Below, one piece after another: positions 8,251 to 17,645 of a stretch of 64,000 nt of DNA. A model generated the notes under the pieces. That model was given only the letters and a program-made list of their open reading frames with translations, searched no databases and had not been told where the DNA came from. A program made the translations under genes and the position numbers. Position 1 is the first letter of the stretch, and each line of letters opens with the position of its first letter. Source of the DNA: Christiangramia flava JLT2011 (GTDB taxonomy: Bacteria > Bacteroidota > Bacteroidia > Flavobacteriales > Flavobacteriaceae); NCBI RefSeq assembly GCF_001951155.1, contig NZ_CP016359.1, positions 62,001 through 126,000 of the forward strand, written 5' to 3'.

Positions 8251-10113
8251 ATGAAAAAACTCATTCTGGGACTTGCAACTGCTTCCCTGCTATTTGCCTG
8301 TAAAACCCAAAATGTTCAGCTGCCCGAAAAACCTGTTACCGCTCACCTGGACCTCGTAAATGTTTCCAATGATAAAGTTACCGTTACGGTAGATCCGGAT
8401 AGGTTTACCAAAGACACCACCAGCTTTTTTATTCCCAAGACGGTGCCGGGAACCTATTCTACCGATAACTACGGAAAATTTTCAGAAAACTTCAGAGCCC
8501 TTAATTATAAAGGCGAGCCAATGGATTTCAAAAAGGTAGACGAAAATACCTGGATGATCACTAACGCCAAGAACCTGGACAAGGTGGTGTACGAGGTGAA
8601 TGATTCATTCGACTGGGAAAATGAAGGCGGCACTTATTCTATGGCCGGAACCAACATTTTAAAAGACAAGAACTTCCTGTTGAATCTTCACGGTTTTGTA
8701 GGATATTTTGATGGGATGACCGAAAAGAAATATCACCTGGAGATCGAGCGCCCAACCAAGCTTATTCCGGGAACTTCCCTTACTTTAAATGAGAGCGTAA
8801 CCGGTAATAACCCGGCAATTAGCACCGATATCTTCGATGTAGATCGTTATTTCGATGTGATCGATCACCCGATCATGTATGCCAAGGCTGATACCGCGAA
8901 AATTGACGTTCAGGGAATGGAAGTCTTGCTCGACGTGTATTCTCCAAACGGAAAATACAGCGCTCAGGACCTGAAACCGGCTATCGAAAAAATGATCTCT
9001 GCTCAGAAAAGTTTTTTGGGTGATATTAATAATACTGATAAATATGCGATCCTGCTATACCTGGCTGAAGATGATAAACCTGATGCGGGTAACTTCGGCG
9101 CTTTGGAGCACCATACCTCCACCGTCGTGGTACTTTCAGAATCTATGCCGAAGGAAGCTTTGGAAAATTCGCTCACCGATATTGTTTCCCATGAATTCTT
9201 CCACATTATTACGCCGCTAAGCGTTCACGCTGAAGAGATTCATTATTTTGATTATAATGATCCTAAAATGTCAGAACACCTTTGGATGTACGAGGGAGTG
9301 ACCGAATATTTCGCCAATTTGTTCCAGGTAAACCAGGGATTGATCGATAACCAGGAATTTTATAACCGAATGACCGACAAGATTTCGGTTTCGCAGCGTT
9401 TCGACGATACTGTTCCTTTTACCGAAATGAGCAAGAACATCCTGGAAGAGCCATACAAAGACATGTATTATAATGTTTATATGAAAGGTGCTTTGATAGG
9501 AATGGCCTTAGATATTCGCTTAAGAGAACTGAGCGGTGGCCAGATGGGAATTCTTGACCTAATGAAAAAACTGAGTGAAAAATATGGTAAAGATCAGCCG
9601 TTCAAGGATGAAAACCTCATCCCTACCATTGTGGAACTGACCTATCCTGAAATTCAGGATTTCTTTGATCAGTATGTAACTGGCTCTACGCCGATCCCTT
9701 ACGAGCAATTCTTCGAAAAAGTAGGACTGTACAAAAAAGAAGTGATGAGCGAAGTTGGTTTCTTTCTCAAAGGCCAGACGCCGTACATCAGGCCCAACCA
9801 GGAAACCGGGGAGCTGATCTTCCGCGAGATGGAATTGAATACTTTCCTTAACGATCTTGGTGTGAAGAGCGGCGACATTCTTGTTTCCATTAATGGTACC
9901 GCCTATAATCTACAGAATGTCTACGGACTCATCTCTGCTTCCCAGGAATGGAAGGAAGGGAATGATATTACCATGGTCATTAAAAGAGACGGTAAAGAGA
10001 TGGAACTTTCCGGAAAAATAACTACACCCATGGATAGCCAGGAAAAACTGGTAGAAAACCAGAATGCCGATGGGGTTCAGATGGAATTAAGACATGCTTG
10101 GTTAAAAGGTTAA
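8251..10113 (+). CDS. M61 family (glycyl aminopeptidase-type) metallopeptidase lipoprotein with PDZ domain
   Basis: I choose ATG at 8251 rather than the longer frame from 8155, because it gives a clear lipoprotein signal, MKKLILGLATASLLFAC, with Cys17 as lipidation site. The resulting protein has 620 residues. The zinc motif HEFFH is at residues 314-318, and a downstream YEGVTEYFANL supplies the third ligand Glu near 348. The C-terminal part (about 500-600) resembles a PDZ domain. M61 members cleave N-terminal glycine and some other residues; the substrate here is unknown. Its likely location is the periplasmic or outer-membrane face. It is divergent from the nuclease and is followed by a hairpin terminator. 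Confidence 0.9.
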   Translation: MKKLILGLATASLLFACKTQNVQLPEKPVTAHLDLVNVSNDKVTVTVDPDRFTKDTTSFFIPKTVPGTYSTDNYGKFSENFRALNYKGEPMDFKKVDENTWMITNAKNLDKVVYEVNDSFDWENEGGTYSMAGTNILKDKNFLLNLHGFVGYFDGMTEKKYHLEIERPTKLIPGTSLTLNESVTGNNPAISTDIFDVDRYFDVIDHPIMYAKADTAKIDVQGMEVLLDVYSPNGKYSAQDLKPAIEKMISAQKSFLGDINNTDKYAILLYLAEDDKPDAGNFGALEHHTSTVVVLSESMPKEALENSLTDIVSHEFFHIITPLSVHAEEIHYFDYNDPKMSEHLWMYEGVTEYFANLFQVNQGLIDNQEFYNRMTDKISVSQRFDDTVPFTEMSKNILEEPYKDMYYNVYMKGALIGMALDIRLRELSGGQMGILDLMKKLSEKYGKDQPFKDENLIPTIVELTYPEIQDFFDQYVTGSTPIPYEQFFEKVGLYKKEVMSEVGFFLKGQTPYIRPNQETGELIFREMELNTFLNDLGVKSGDILVSINGTAYNLQNVYGLISASQEWKEGNDITMVIKRDGKEMELSGKITTPMDSQEKLVENQNADGVQMELRHAWLKG

Positions 10114-10138
10114 TAGATCAAATCTTTTGAAAGCGACT

Positions 10139-10168
10139 AAGCGGCAGGACTTCCTGTCGCTTTTTTAT
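10139..10168 (+). terminator. Rho-independent terminator after the M61 peptidase gene
   Basis: The inverted repeat AAGCGGCAGGA (10139-10149) and TCCTGTCGCTT (10152-10162), with one G-U pair and a 2-base loop, is followed by a run of T. It sits 25 bases after the peptidase stop. Confidence 0.85.
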
Positions 10169-10230
10169 TTTTATAACATATCTCAAAACTTATCTTATTA
10201 TCTTTAGTCTCGAACCAAACCAGCCAATTT

Positions 10231-12234
10231 ATGGAAATCCCTATGCTTCAGGATATTGTTGTAATTCTTGGATTATCGATCCTGATAATCCTGGCTTTCC
10301 AGCGCCTGAAACTACCTGCGATCCTGGGGTTCTTACTGGCCGGGATCATTGCAGGACCATATGCCTTTAACCTCATCAGTTCCAACCACGAAGTAGAATT
10401 ACTATCTGAAATTGGGATTATCTTTCTGCTGTTCGTGATCGGGATCGAACTTTCCCTGAAGGGTCTTGCCTCCATCAAAAAGATCATATTCTTAGGCGGG
10501 GGTATCCAGGTGGGCGGAACGATCCTCATTACCGCGGCCTTATCCATCTTGATCGGGCTTCCCTGGCAAAGTGCTGTTTTTTTAGGTTTTCTTTTTAGCC
10601 TGAGCAGTACCGCAATTGTACTGAAATTGCTTCAGGAAAAAGGGGAAATTACAGCCCCCCACGGGAGAATTGGCCTGGGAATCCTGATTTTTCAGGATAT
10701 TATCGTGGTTCCCATGATGCTGTTTACACCGCTTCTGGCGGGCGAAACGCCAAATATCCTTTCTACGGTGGCAATTATGGCCATCAAGATCCTTTTGGTT
10801 CTCGTGGTGGTTTATATTCTGGCAAGATACATCGTCCCGAAATTACTGGGTTGGGTCGTCAAAACCAGGAACCAGGAACTCTTTATTTTGACGGTAGTTG
10901 TTCTCTGTTTCGGGGTGGCGTGGCTTACCTCAACCGTTGGTCTTTCACTGGCCCTGGGGGCATTCTTCGCCGGTTTGATCATTTCTGAATCAGATTACAG
11001 TCACCAGGCTACCGCGAATGTGTTGCCATTCCGTGAGATATTCATCAGTTTTTTCTTTATTTCAGTAGGAACACTGCTGAACCTGGATTTCTTTTTTTCC
11101 AATATTCTGAATATCGCCTTACTCGTAGTAGGTGTGGTACTGATGAAAATGATCATTCTCGCAGTGACCGTTCTTATTCTGAAGTATCCGCCAAGAACGA
11201 TGTTGTTAGTACTTTTCAGCCTGTTCCAGGTTGGGGAATTTTCCTTGCTCCTTTCCGGAGTTGGAAAAGATAGCGGCATCATCCCGGAAAATATTTATCA
11301 GTATTTCCTCGCCATCTCGATCATTTCCATGGGGCTAACGCCTTTTCTGATTGCCAATGCGGAAAAATTCACCTATGCCATTCTGAAATTACCGATCTCT
11401 TCCGCAGTACGAAAACGACTCGAAAACATCAAAAAAAGCTCCAAAGCTGAAGAAGAATTTTCCGAAGACAACCTGCACGACCACCTGGTCGTGATTGGCT
11501 ACGGAATAAACGGACAAAACATTTCCAAGGCTGCCAAAAAAGCGGAAATTCCTTATGTGATTTTAGATACGAATCCTGAAACTTTTAAAAAGGCCAAGGC
11601 CGGTAAAGAACCAATCGTTTTTGGGGATGCAACCAATGCACTCATCCTCAAACATGCCCACATCCAGGAAGCCAGGGTGATCGTGATCGCCATTTCTGAT
11701 CCTAATGCCACGAAAAAGATCCTTACGAGCATCAGGCAATTCACGCAAACAGCGACCGTGATCGTTCGTACGAGGTACGTGAGTGAGATCGAAGAAGTGA
11801 TCAGGCTGGGCGCCGATGAAGTGATCCCGGAAGAGTTTGAAACTTCGATCGAGATCTTTACCCGTGTGCTGAAAAAATACCTGGTCCCTTTTGATGAAAT
11901 TCAGGATTTCACCAATCAGATCCGTTCTTCAGATTATGAGATGCTGACTTCCCTCAAGAAAAAACCGCATTCCCCTGCCCTTGAACATCTGAATATCCCG
12001 AACCGCGAAATTGTGACGATCAAAGTGCAGCAGAACAATAAAAAGATCGTGGGGAAAAGTATTGAAAAATCAGGGATTGGGAAGAATTATGGTGTGACCG
12101 TGCTCGCCATTCAGCGGGATCGCAGGCACCTTACTGAGATCTCTCCGCAAACTGAAATCCTGCAGGGCGACCTATTGTACCTGTTCGGTCACCCGAACAA
12201 TATCAATAACCTCAACAGACTCTTATCTTTTTAA
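10231..12234 (+). CDS. KefB/KefC-type monovalent cation:proton antiporter (CPA2) with RCK domains
   Basis: The first 390 or so residues are a polytopic Na+/H+-exchanger domain of the CPA2 family, with segments such as GFLLAGIIAGPYAF and LSLALGAFFAGLIISES typical of KefB. A TrkA-N/RCK nucleotide-binding domain starts near residue 418 with VVIGYGINGQN. A TrkA-C domain closes the protein (about 580-667). The architecture is inner-membrane K+ or Na+ efflux in exchange for protons, gated by a cytosolic nucleotide ligand. At 667 residues it is longer than E. coli KefB (about 600) because of the TrkA-C part. It is followed after 42 bases by the AarF-like kinase gene, so the two may be co-transcribed. 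Confidence 0.93.
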   Translation: MEIPMLQDIVVILGLSILIILAFQRLKLPAILGFLLAGIIAGPYAFNLISSNHEVELLSEIGIIFLLFVIGIELSLKGLASIKKIIFLGGGIQVGGTILITAALSILIGLPWQSAVFLGFLFSLSSTAIVLKLLQEKGEITAPHGRIGLGILIFQDIIVVPMMLFTPLLAGETPNILSTVAIMAIKILLVLVVVYILARYIVPKLLGWVVKTRNQELFILTVVVLCFGVAWLTSTVGLSLALGAFFAGLIISESDYSHQATANVLPFREIFISFFFISVGTLLNLDFFFSNILNIALLVVGVVLMKMIILAVTVLILKYPPRTMLLVLFSLFQVGEFSLLLSGVGKDSGIIPENIYQYFLAISIISMGLTPFLIANAEKFTYAILKLPISSAVRKRLENIKKSSKAEEEFSEDNLHDHLVVIGYGINGQNISKAAKKAEIPYVILDTNPETFKKAKAGKEPIVFGDATNALILKHAHIQEARVIVIAISDPNATKKILTSIRQFTQTATVIVRTRYVSEIEEVIRLGADEVIPEEFETSIEIFTRVLKKYLVPFDEIQDFTNQIRSSDYEMLTSLKKKPHSPALEHLNIPNREIVTIKVQQNNKKIVGKSIEKSGIGKNYGVTVLAIQRDRRHLTEISPQTEILQGDLLYLFGHPNNINNLNRLLSF

Positions 12235-12276
12235 TGCCTGTTTAATTTCCTAAATTTAAGCTTTAGCCTGATTCTT

Positions 12277-13944
12277 ATGAATGCAAACCCAACCAAAGTG
12301 CGCCAGTATTATAAATTCATCCGCTTCATGCTGAAATACTGGAACAGCGATATTTTTCGGCAAACCAGCGATGTGGCACTGAATGAATTAGTAGACGAGG
12401 ACAGTGAACACGAGTTCAGGCAGTCTCCAGAAGAACTGGTCGAGGACCTGAAAAATATGGGTCCGACTTATATTAAACTTGGCCAATTGTTATCTACCCG
12501 CCCAGACCTGTTGCCCGACGAATACCTGGAAGCCCTTGCGAATCTTCAGGATAACGTAAGTCCCGTGCCGTTTGAAGAGCTCAAGCAGGTGATCGAAGAA
12601 GACCTTGGCACCAAGATCTCCAAGGCATTCAAAACTTTTGATGAGAAACCGATTGCCAGCGCTTCCATCGGCCAGGTGCACCATGCCGAATTGCTTTCAG
12701 GAAAACCGGTGGCGGTAAAAGTTCAGCGTCCGGGCATCAAAAAGCAATTTATTGAGGATCTGGATACGCTGACTGATATGGCCGAAATGGCCGTGAAGCA
12801 TCTGGAAATGGCCAAAACCTACGCCCTGGACGAGGTTTTTGAAGAATTGCGTCACATTCTCATCAACGAACTGGATTACCGCAAAGAGGCTCAAAACCTG
12901 AAGACTTTGGGAAAAAATCTAGAGTATTTCAAGCATTTGCTGATCCCTCAGCCGGTTTTGGATTACAGCTCTTCCCGAGTGATCACCATGGAATTCGTAA
13001 CCGGAAGAAAGATCACCTCGCTTTCCCCTTTACGCCGACTCGGAAATGACTTTTCTGAACTGGTAGATGAACTGGTTGAAGCTTACCTGCAGCAGATCAT
13101 TAACGACGGGTTTGCCCACGCCGATCCCCATCCCGGTAATATCAAATTTACAGAAGACAATAAGATCGCTCTGATCGATCTGGGAATGGTTGCACGTTTT
13201 ACCCCGCAGCTTCAGGAGCAGCTAATTGAACTGCTATTGGCGCTGAGCAATAGTAACGGGGAACAAACCGCCGCCACGCTTTTGAAGATGAGTGAATTTA
13301 CGGAGGACTCCGATAAAATTCGCTTCAGGAAAACCGTTAGTAACGTGATAATGGAAAGCGAAAATTCGCGGGCTAAAGATCTCCAAACAGGCCGAATTTT
13401 AATTCAGCTGAATCGTTTGGCGATAAACACGCAGATAAGACTTCCGGTGGAAATCAATATTTTAGGTAAGATCCTGCTCAACCTGGACCAGATCGTGGCC
13501 CAGCTAGACCCGGAATTTGACCTGAGGGCGGCAATTCAGAAAAATGTGCATGAGATCATGCGCAAGAAAATGCTCAACGACCTGAAACCGGAGAATTTCT
13601 TCAGCATGCTGATAGAGTCCAAGAACCTGCTGGAACACCTGCCCGAACGACTCAATCGCATAACGCAAAACCTGGCAGAAAATGAGTTTAAAATCCAAAT
13701 AGACGCGATCGATGAAAAACGGGTCACTGATGGATTTCAAAAAGTAGCCAACAGGATCACGCTGGGGCTGATCATTGCCGCGACCATCATCGGCGCCGCA
13801 ATGTTGATGCAGGTTCCTTCAGATTTTACCATTTTCGGGTATCCGGGCCTGGCGATGGTGTTTTTTATGCTGGCCGCAATTGGAGGGATCGTTCTGAGTT
13901 ACGTGATCATTTTTAGAGACGAAAACCTAAACAACAAAAAATAG
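12277..13944 (+). CDS. AarF/UbiB/ABC1 family atypical kinase
   Basis: This is a 555-residue atypical protein-kinase-like ATPase. The family signature ASIGQVH lies at about residues 128-134, the nucleotide-binding Lys in AVKVQRP is K148, and the catalytic HADPHPGNI loop and IDLGMVARF metal motif follow near residues 287-310. Two membrane segments lie near the C-terminus (about 500-550). In proteobacteria UbiB supports ubiquinone synthesis, but Flavobacteriia use menaquinone, so the role may be in quinone or lipid handling more generally. The next gene starts only 6 bases after its stop, which suggests co-transcription with the peptidase. Confidence 0.92.
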   Translation: MNANPTKVRQYYKFIRFMLKYWNSDIFRQTSDVALNELVDEDSEHEFRQSPEELVEDLKNMGPTYIKLGQLLSTRPDLLPDEYLEALANLQDNVSPVPFEELKQVIEEDLGTKISKAFKTFDEKPIASASIGQVHHAELLSGKPVAVKVQRPGIKKQFIEDLDTLTDMAEMAVKHLEMAKTYALDEVFEELRHILINELDYRKEAQNLKTLGKNLEYFKHLLIPQPVLDYSSSRVITMEFVTGRKITSLSPLRRLGNDFSELVDELVEAYLQQIINDGFAHADPHPGNIKFTEDNKIALIDLGMVARFTPQLQEQLIELLLALSNSNGEQTAATLLKMSEFTEDSDKIRFRKTVSNVIMESENSRAKDLQTGRILIQLNRLAINTQIRLPVEINILGKILLNLDQIVAQLDPEFDLRAAIQKNVHEIMRKKMLNDLKPENFFSMLIESKNLLEHLPERLNRITQNLAENEFKIQIDAIDEKRVTDGFQKVANRITLGLIIAATIIGAAMLMQVPSDFTIFGYPGLAMVFFMLAAIGGIVLSYVIIFRDENLNNKK

Positions 13945-13949
13945 ACTTC

Positions 13950-15434
13950 ATGAAGAAAATTTACTGCCTGCTGCTAGCCGTAGCTGCCGTTCAATTTACT
14001 CACGCGCAAAAGATCAAAATTCCACAGGATACTTCTGTCACGACCAAACATTCGGTAAGTGTAAACGGTAACAGTTTTAATTATACAGCAGAAACAGGCT
14101 TTATGCCACTTTGGGGTGAGCAAAATGAGCCTGTTGCCAGCATTTATTATACCTATTATACCCGCGACGGTATAAAAGATCGTAAGAACAGGCCACTGGT
14201 CATTTCTTTCAACGGCGGTCCGGGATCGGCATCTGTCTGGATGCATATCGCGTATACCGGTCCTCGCGTATTGAAAATTGACGATGAAGGTTTTCCTGTA
14301 CAACCTTACGGAATTAGGGAAAATACGAGCTCTATTTTAGATGTGGCGGATATCGTGTATGTAAACCCCGTAAATACAGGATATTCCCGCCCGATTCCTG
14401 ACGAAGAAGGTAAAGTAGATCGTGAGAAATTCTTTGGGGTCAATGCCGATGTCACGTACCTGGCCGAATGGTTAAATACCTTTGTTACCAGGAAAAACAG
14501 GTGGTTATCTCCCAAATACCTGATTGGTGAAAGTTATGGTACGACGCGCGTTTCCGGGCTGGCATTGGAACTGCAAAACAGTCAGTGGATGTACCTGAAC
14601 GGCGTGATCCTCGTCTCTCCAACGGAATTGGGAATTGAGCGCGGTGGCCCGGTTGAAATTGCCAACCGGCTTCCTTATTTTGCCGCTGCAGCCTGGTATC
14701 ACCAATTATTACCTTCAGAATTACAAAATAAGGACCTTGAGGAATTGCTCCCGGAAGTAGAAGATTTCACGATCAATAAGGTACTGCCGGCACTGGTCAA
14801 AGGCGGGTTCCTCGATGTTTCAGAAAGAGAAGAAATTGCCGGTAAAATGGCTCATTATTCCGGGATTGACCAGCAAACATTCCTGGATAATAATCTTGAA
14901 GTACCATTCCGCCTCTTCTGGAAAGAATTGTTACGGAATGAGGGGTACACGGTGGGACGCCTTGATTCCCGTTACCGCGGTCTAGACGCCAGAAGTTCCG
15001 GTAATTCCCCTGATTACAATGCGGAACTCACCTCCTGGCTGCATTCCTTTACACCAGCGATCAATTATTACCTTCGTGAAGAACTGAATTTCAAGACCAA
15101 TCTTAAATATATGATGTTCGGGCCGGTGCATCCCTGGGATCGCAGCGGTGATCATACCGGGGAAAATTTACGCCAGGCTATGGCTCAGAATCCAAACCTG
15201 GACGTCATGATCCAATCGGGTTATTTTGATGGCGCCACCACCTATTTCAATGCGAAGTACTCCATGTGGCAACTGGATCCAAGCGGAAAAATGAAAGACC
15301 GGCTCAGTTTCAAAGCATACCGAAGCGGCCATATGATGTATTTACGAAAAGACGACCTTCAGCAAGCGAATGATGACCTTCGGGAATTCATTCTAAAAAG
15401 TCTGCCGAAGGAAAACGAGCCTGCGAAATACTAA
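13950..15434 (+). CDS. S10 family serine carboxypeptidase, exported
   Basis: A signal peptide (MKKIYCLLLAVAAVQFTHAQ) is followed by an alpha/beta-hydrolase of the peptidase S10 family. The family motif NGGPGSASVW forms the oxyanion region. The nucleophile is Ser195 in GESYGTTR, with Asp427 in GYFDGATTY and His461 in SGHMMYL completing the triad. S10 enzymes remove C-terminal amino acids, usually at acidic pH. Export to the periplasm or beyond is inferred from the signal peptide. It begins 6 bases after the kinase gene. It ends convergently with thrC, the two stop codons overlapping by 3 to 4 bases, with no terminator visible between them. Confidence 0.93.
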   Translation: MKKIYCLLLAVAAVQFTHAQKIKIPQDTSVTTKHSVSVNGNSFNYTAETGFMPLWGEQNEPVASIYYTYYTRDGIKDRKNRPLVISFNGGPGSASVWMHIAYTGPRVLKIDDEGFPVQPYGIRENTSSILDVADIVYVNPVNTGYSRPIPDEEGKVDREKFFGVNADVTYLAEWLNTFVTRKNRWLSPKYLIGESYGTTRVSGLALELQNSQWMYLNGVILVSPTELGIERGGPVEIANRLPYFAAAAWYHQLLPSELQNKDLEELLPEVEDFTINKVLPALVKGGFLDVSEREEIAGKMAHYSGIDQQTFLDNNLEVPFRLFWKELLRNEGYTVGRLDSRYRGLDARSSGNSPDYNAELTSWLHSFTPAINYYLREELNFKTNLKYMMFGPVHPWDRSGDHTGENLRQAMAQNPNLDVMIQSGYFDGATTYFNAKYSMWQLDPSGKMKDRLSFKAYRSGHMMYLRKDDLQQANDDLREFILKSLPKENEPAKY

Positions 15435-16729
15435 TTCTCATCTAATAAAAATCTCTTCAGATCTTCGTATTTGCTCGAAATCTGAAGGGATTTTTTCTTT
15501 TTATCAAATAAGGATCGAACCGATTCCGGGACAGGGACTTTCGTTTGGATCTCCTCTTCCACAGTATCTAAAAATTTCACTGGATGTGCAGTTTCCAGAA
15601 AGATCCCTGGAGCTTCTGAAGCCGTTTCCTTCAAATATTGTTGAAGACCGAGATAGCCCACGGCTCCATGAGGATCAAGAATGTAATTTTCCTTTTGAAA
15701 AACCTCGCGGATTGTTTTCCGTGTGTCCTCATCAGAAAAACTATACGCCGAAAAATCTTTTTTCAAGGCCTGGTGCTCATTTCCGAATAACTGAAGAATC
15801 CGTACGAAATTGCTGGGATCACCCACATCCATCGCATTAGAGATCGTTGCCGTACTTGGCTTGGGCTGGTACTTTCCAGAATCCATAAAATCAACTACGG
15901 TATTATTCACATTATTAGCCGCTACGAAATGGGCAACCGGAAGCCCGAGTTCACGTGCCATAAGACCGGCACAAATGTTCCCGAAATTTCCGCTGGGGAC
16001 CGCGAAAACAGGCTTTTCCTGAATTTGTTTTGCAGCGATGAAATAATAGAACATCTGCGGGAGCCATCTTGCTACGTTGATCGAGTTGGCGGAAGTCAGT
16101 TTTCGATGTGTGGTGATCGTTTCATCTAAAAAGGCCTGTTTAACCATCGCCTGGCAGTCATCAAAAACTCCGTCCACTTCCAGGGCCGTAATATTTTGAC
16201 CCAGCGTGGTTAATTGTTTTTCCTGTAGATCACTCACTTTGCCTTTTGGATACAGGATGACTACCTCTACGCCTTCCACTCCCAGGAAACCATTGGCCAC
16301 CGCGCCGCCGGTATCGCCGGAGGTGGCAACCAGCACCGTAATATTACCCAAATTGGATTTCTGACTAAAATATCCCAGGCAGCCCGCCATAAACCGGGCG
16401 CCTACATCCTTAAAAGCCAAAGTGGGACCGTGAAAAAGTTCCAGACTGGAAATTCCATTTTCAACCGGTACCACAGGAAACTCAAAATCCAGGGTTTTGG
16501 AAATGATCTTTTTAAGGTCTTCTTCCGGGATTTCATCGCCCACGAATTGCCTGATGCTTTGATAGCCAATTTCGAGATTGGTCAGCTTCGGAAGCTCTTC
16601 AAAGAAAGAAGCCGGTAATTTTTCAATTTTTTCCGGAAAATAAAGTCCTTTATCTGGTGCAAGGCCCCGAACGACCGCGTTTTCAAAATTGCTGAAATGC
16701 TGATGATTATTTAAACTGAAATATCTCAT
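15431..16729 (-). CDS. thrC: threonine synthase
   Basis: ThrC is a PLP enzyme that converts O-phosphohomoserine to threonine and phosphate. The cofactor lysine is K107 in GPTLAFKDVGARF, and the phosphate-binding ATSGDTGGA loop follows. Length (432 residues) fits the family. Its ATG overlaps the thrB stop by 4 bases, so translation is probably coupled. It is the last gene of thrA-thrB-thrC, and its end overlaps that of the convergent carboxypeptidase gene. Confidence 0.97.
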   Translation of the reverse strand: MRYFSLNNHQHFSNFENAVVRGLAPDKGLYFPEKIEKLPASFFEELPKLTNLEIGYQSIRQFVGDEIPEEDLKKIISKTLDFEFPVVPVENGISSLELFHGPTLAFKDVGARFMAGCLGYFSQKSNLGNITVLVATSGDTGGAVANGFLGVEGVEVVILYPKGKVSDLQEKQLTTLGQNITALEVDGVFDDCQAMVKQAFLDETITTHRKLTSANSINVARWLPQMFYYFIAAKQIQEKPVFAVPSGNFGNICAGLMARELGLPVAHFVAANNVNNTVVDFMDSGKYQPKPSTATISNAMDVGDPSNFVRILQLFGNEHQALKKDFSAYSFSDEDTRKTIREVFQKENYILDPHGAVGYLGLQQYLKETASEAPGIFLETAHPVKFLDTVEEEIQTKVPVPESVRSLFDKKKKSLQISSKYEDLKRFLLDEN

Positions 16730-17643
16730 AAAATTTTAATTCCTTCAGGGTTTACGGGTGATACATGAAGATCAAACTCGATCTCCTTGGTTTTGTAGAA
16801 CTCCTGAAATTCTTCATATACTTTTGCTGCGTTCTCATCCCCTTTGCATAGGGCAAAAACCGAAGGCCCGGAACCCGAAATTCCGAATCCCAGCGCATGT
16901 TTAGCCGAAAGTTTGTCTAATTCCTCAAAAAAGGGAATAAGAATGGAACGTACCGGTTCTACAATATCATCCTTTAAACTGCGGCCAAGCAGCTCATAAT
17001 CTTCCGTATATAGACCGCTGATAAAAGCTCCCAGATTTCCCCATTGCTGGACGGCCTGCTTCAAGTTTACGGTTTGCTTGAGGATGGCACGGGAATCCTT
17101 GGTTTTGATCTCGATCAAAGGGTGTAGAACCACCACTCTCAAAGCTTCGGGAGAAGGAAGACTGATCACTTCCAGAGGCTCATAACTTTTAACCAGGCTA
17201 AAACCCCCAAGTAAGGCCGGGGCCACATTATCGGCATGTGCATTTCCACTGGCCAGAAATTCCCCTTGCATTGCAAATGGAATGAGTTCATTTTTGGAAT
17301 AAGGCTTTCCCAAAAGCTCATTTACCGCGAACACCGCACCCGCCGAACTTGCAGCACTGCTTCCTATCCCGCTTCCTGCTTTGATCTTTTTATGGATTTC
17401 GATATCAAAACCCTGTTCGAGATTAAGGTGTTCGAGCATGGCTTTTACCGCGACGCCCGCCACATTCTTATCGGCTTCCAGGGGAAGATCCTGACCGGTG
17501 ATCTTTGTAATTCGAACGGTTTTTAGATCATTTTTCTGAATGAGCATTTCATCTCCCACCGTATCCAGACAGCAGCCCAGCACGTCAAAACCGCAGGATA
17601 GATTGGCCACCGTGGCCGGCGCAAAAACTTTTATACTTTCCAT
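16726..17643 (-). CDS. thrB: homoserine kinase
   Basis: This GHMP-family kinase phosphorylates homoserine, feeding ThrC. The ATP-binding glycine/serine-rich loop is at about residues 90-100 (GSGIGSSAAS), and the C-terminal GISGSGPSVFAL motif is present. At 305 residues it is a normal homoserine kinase. It starts 2 bases after the thrA stop and overlaps thrC by 4 bases, so the operon is tightly packed in pathway order. Confidence 0.97.
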   Translation of the reverse strand: MESIKVFAPATVANLSCGFDVLGCCLDTVGDEMLIQKNDLKTVRITKITGQDLPLEADKNVAGVAVKAMLEHLNLEQGFDIEIHKKIKAGSGIGSSAASSAGAVFAVNELLGKPYSKNELIPFAMQGEFLASGNAHADNVAPALLGGFSLVKSYEPLEVISLPSPEALRVVVLHPLIEIKTKDSRAILKQTVNLKQAVQQWGNLGAFISGLYTEDYELLGRSLKDDIVEPVRSILIPFFEELDKLSAKHALGFGISGSGPSVFALCKGDENAAKVYEEFQEFYKTKEIEFDLHVSPVNPEGIKIL

Positions 17644-17645
17644 CC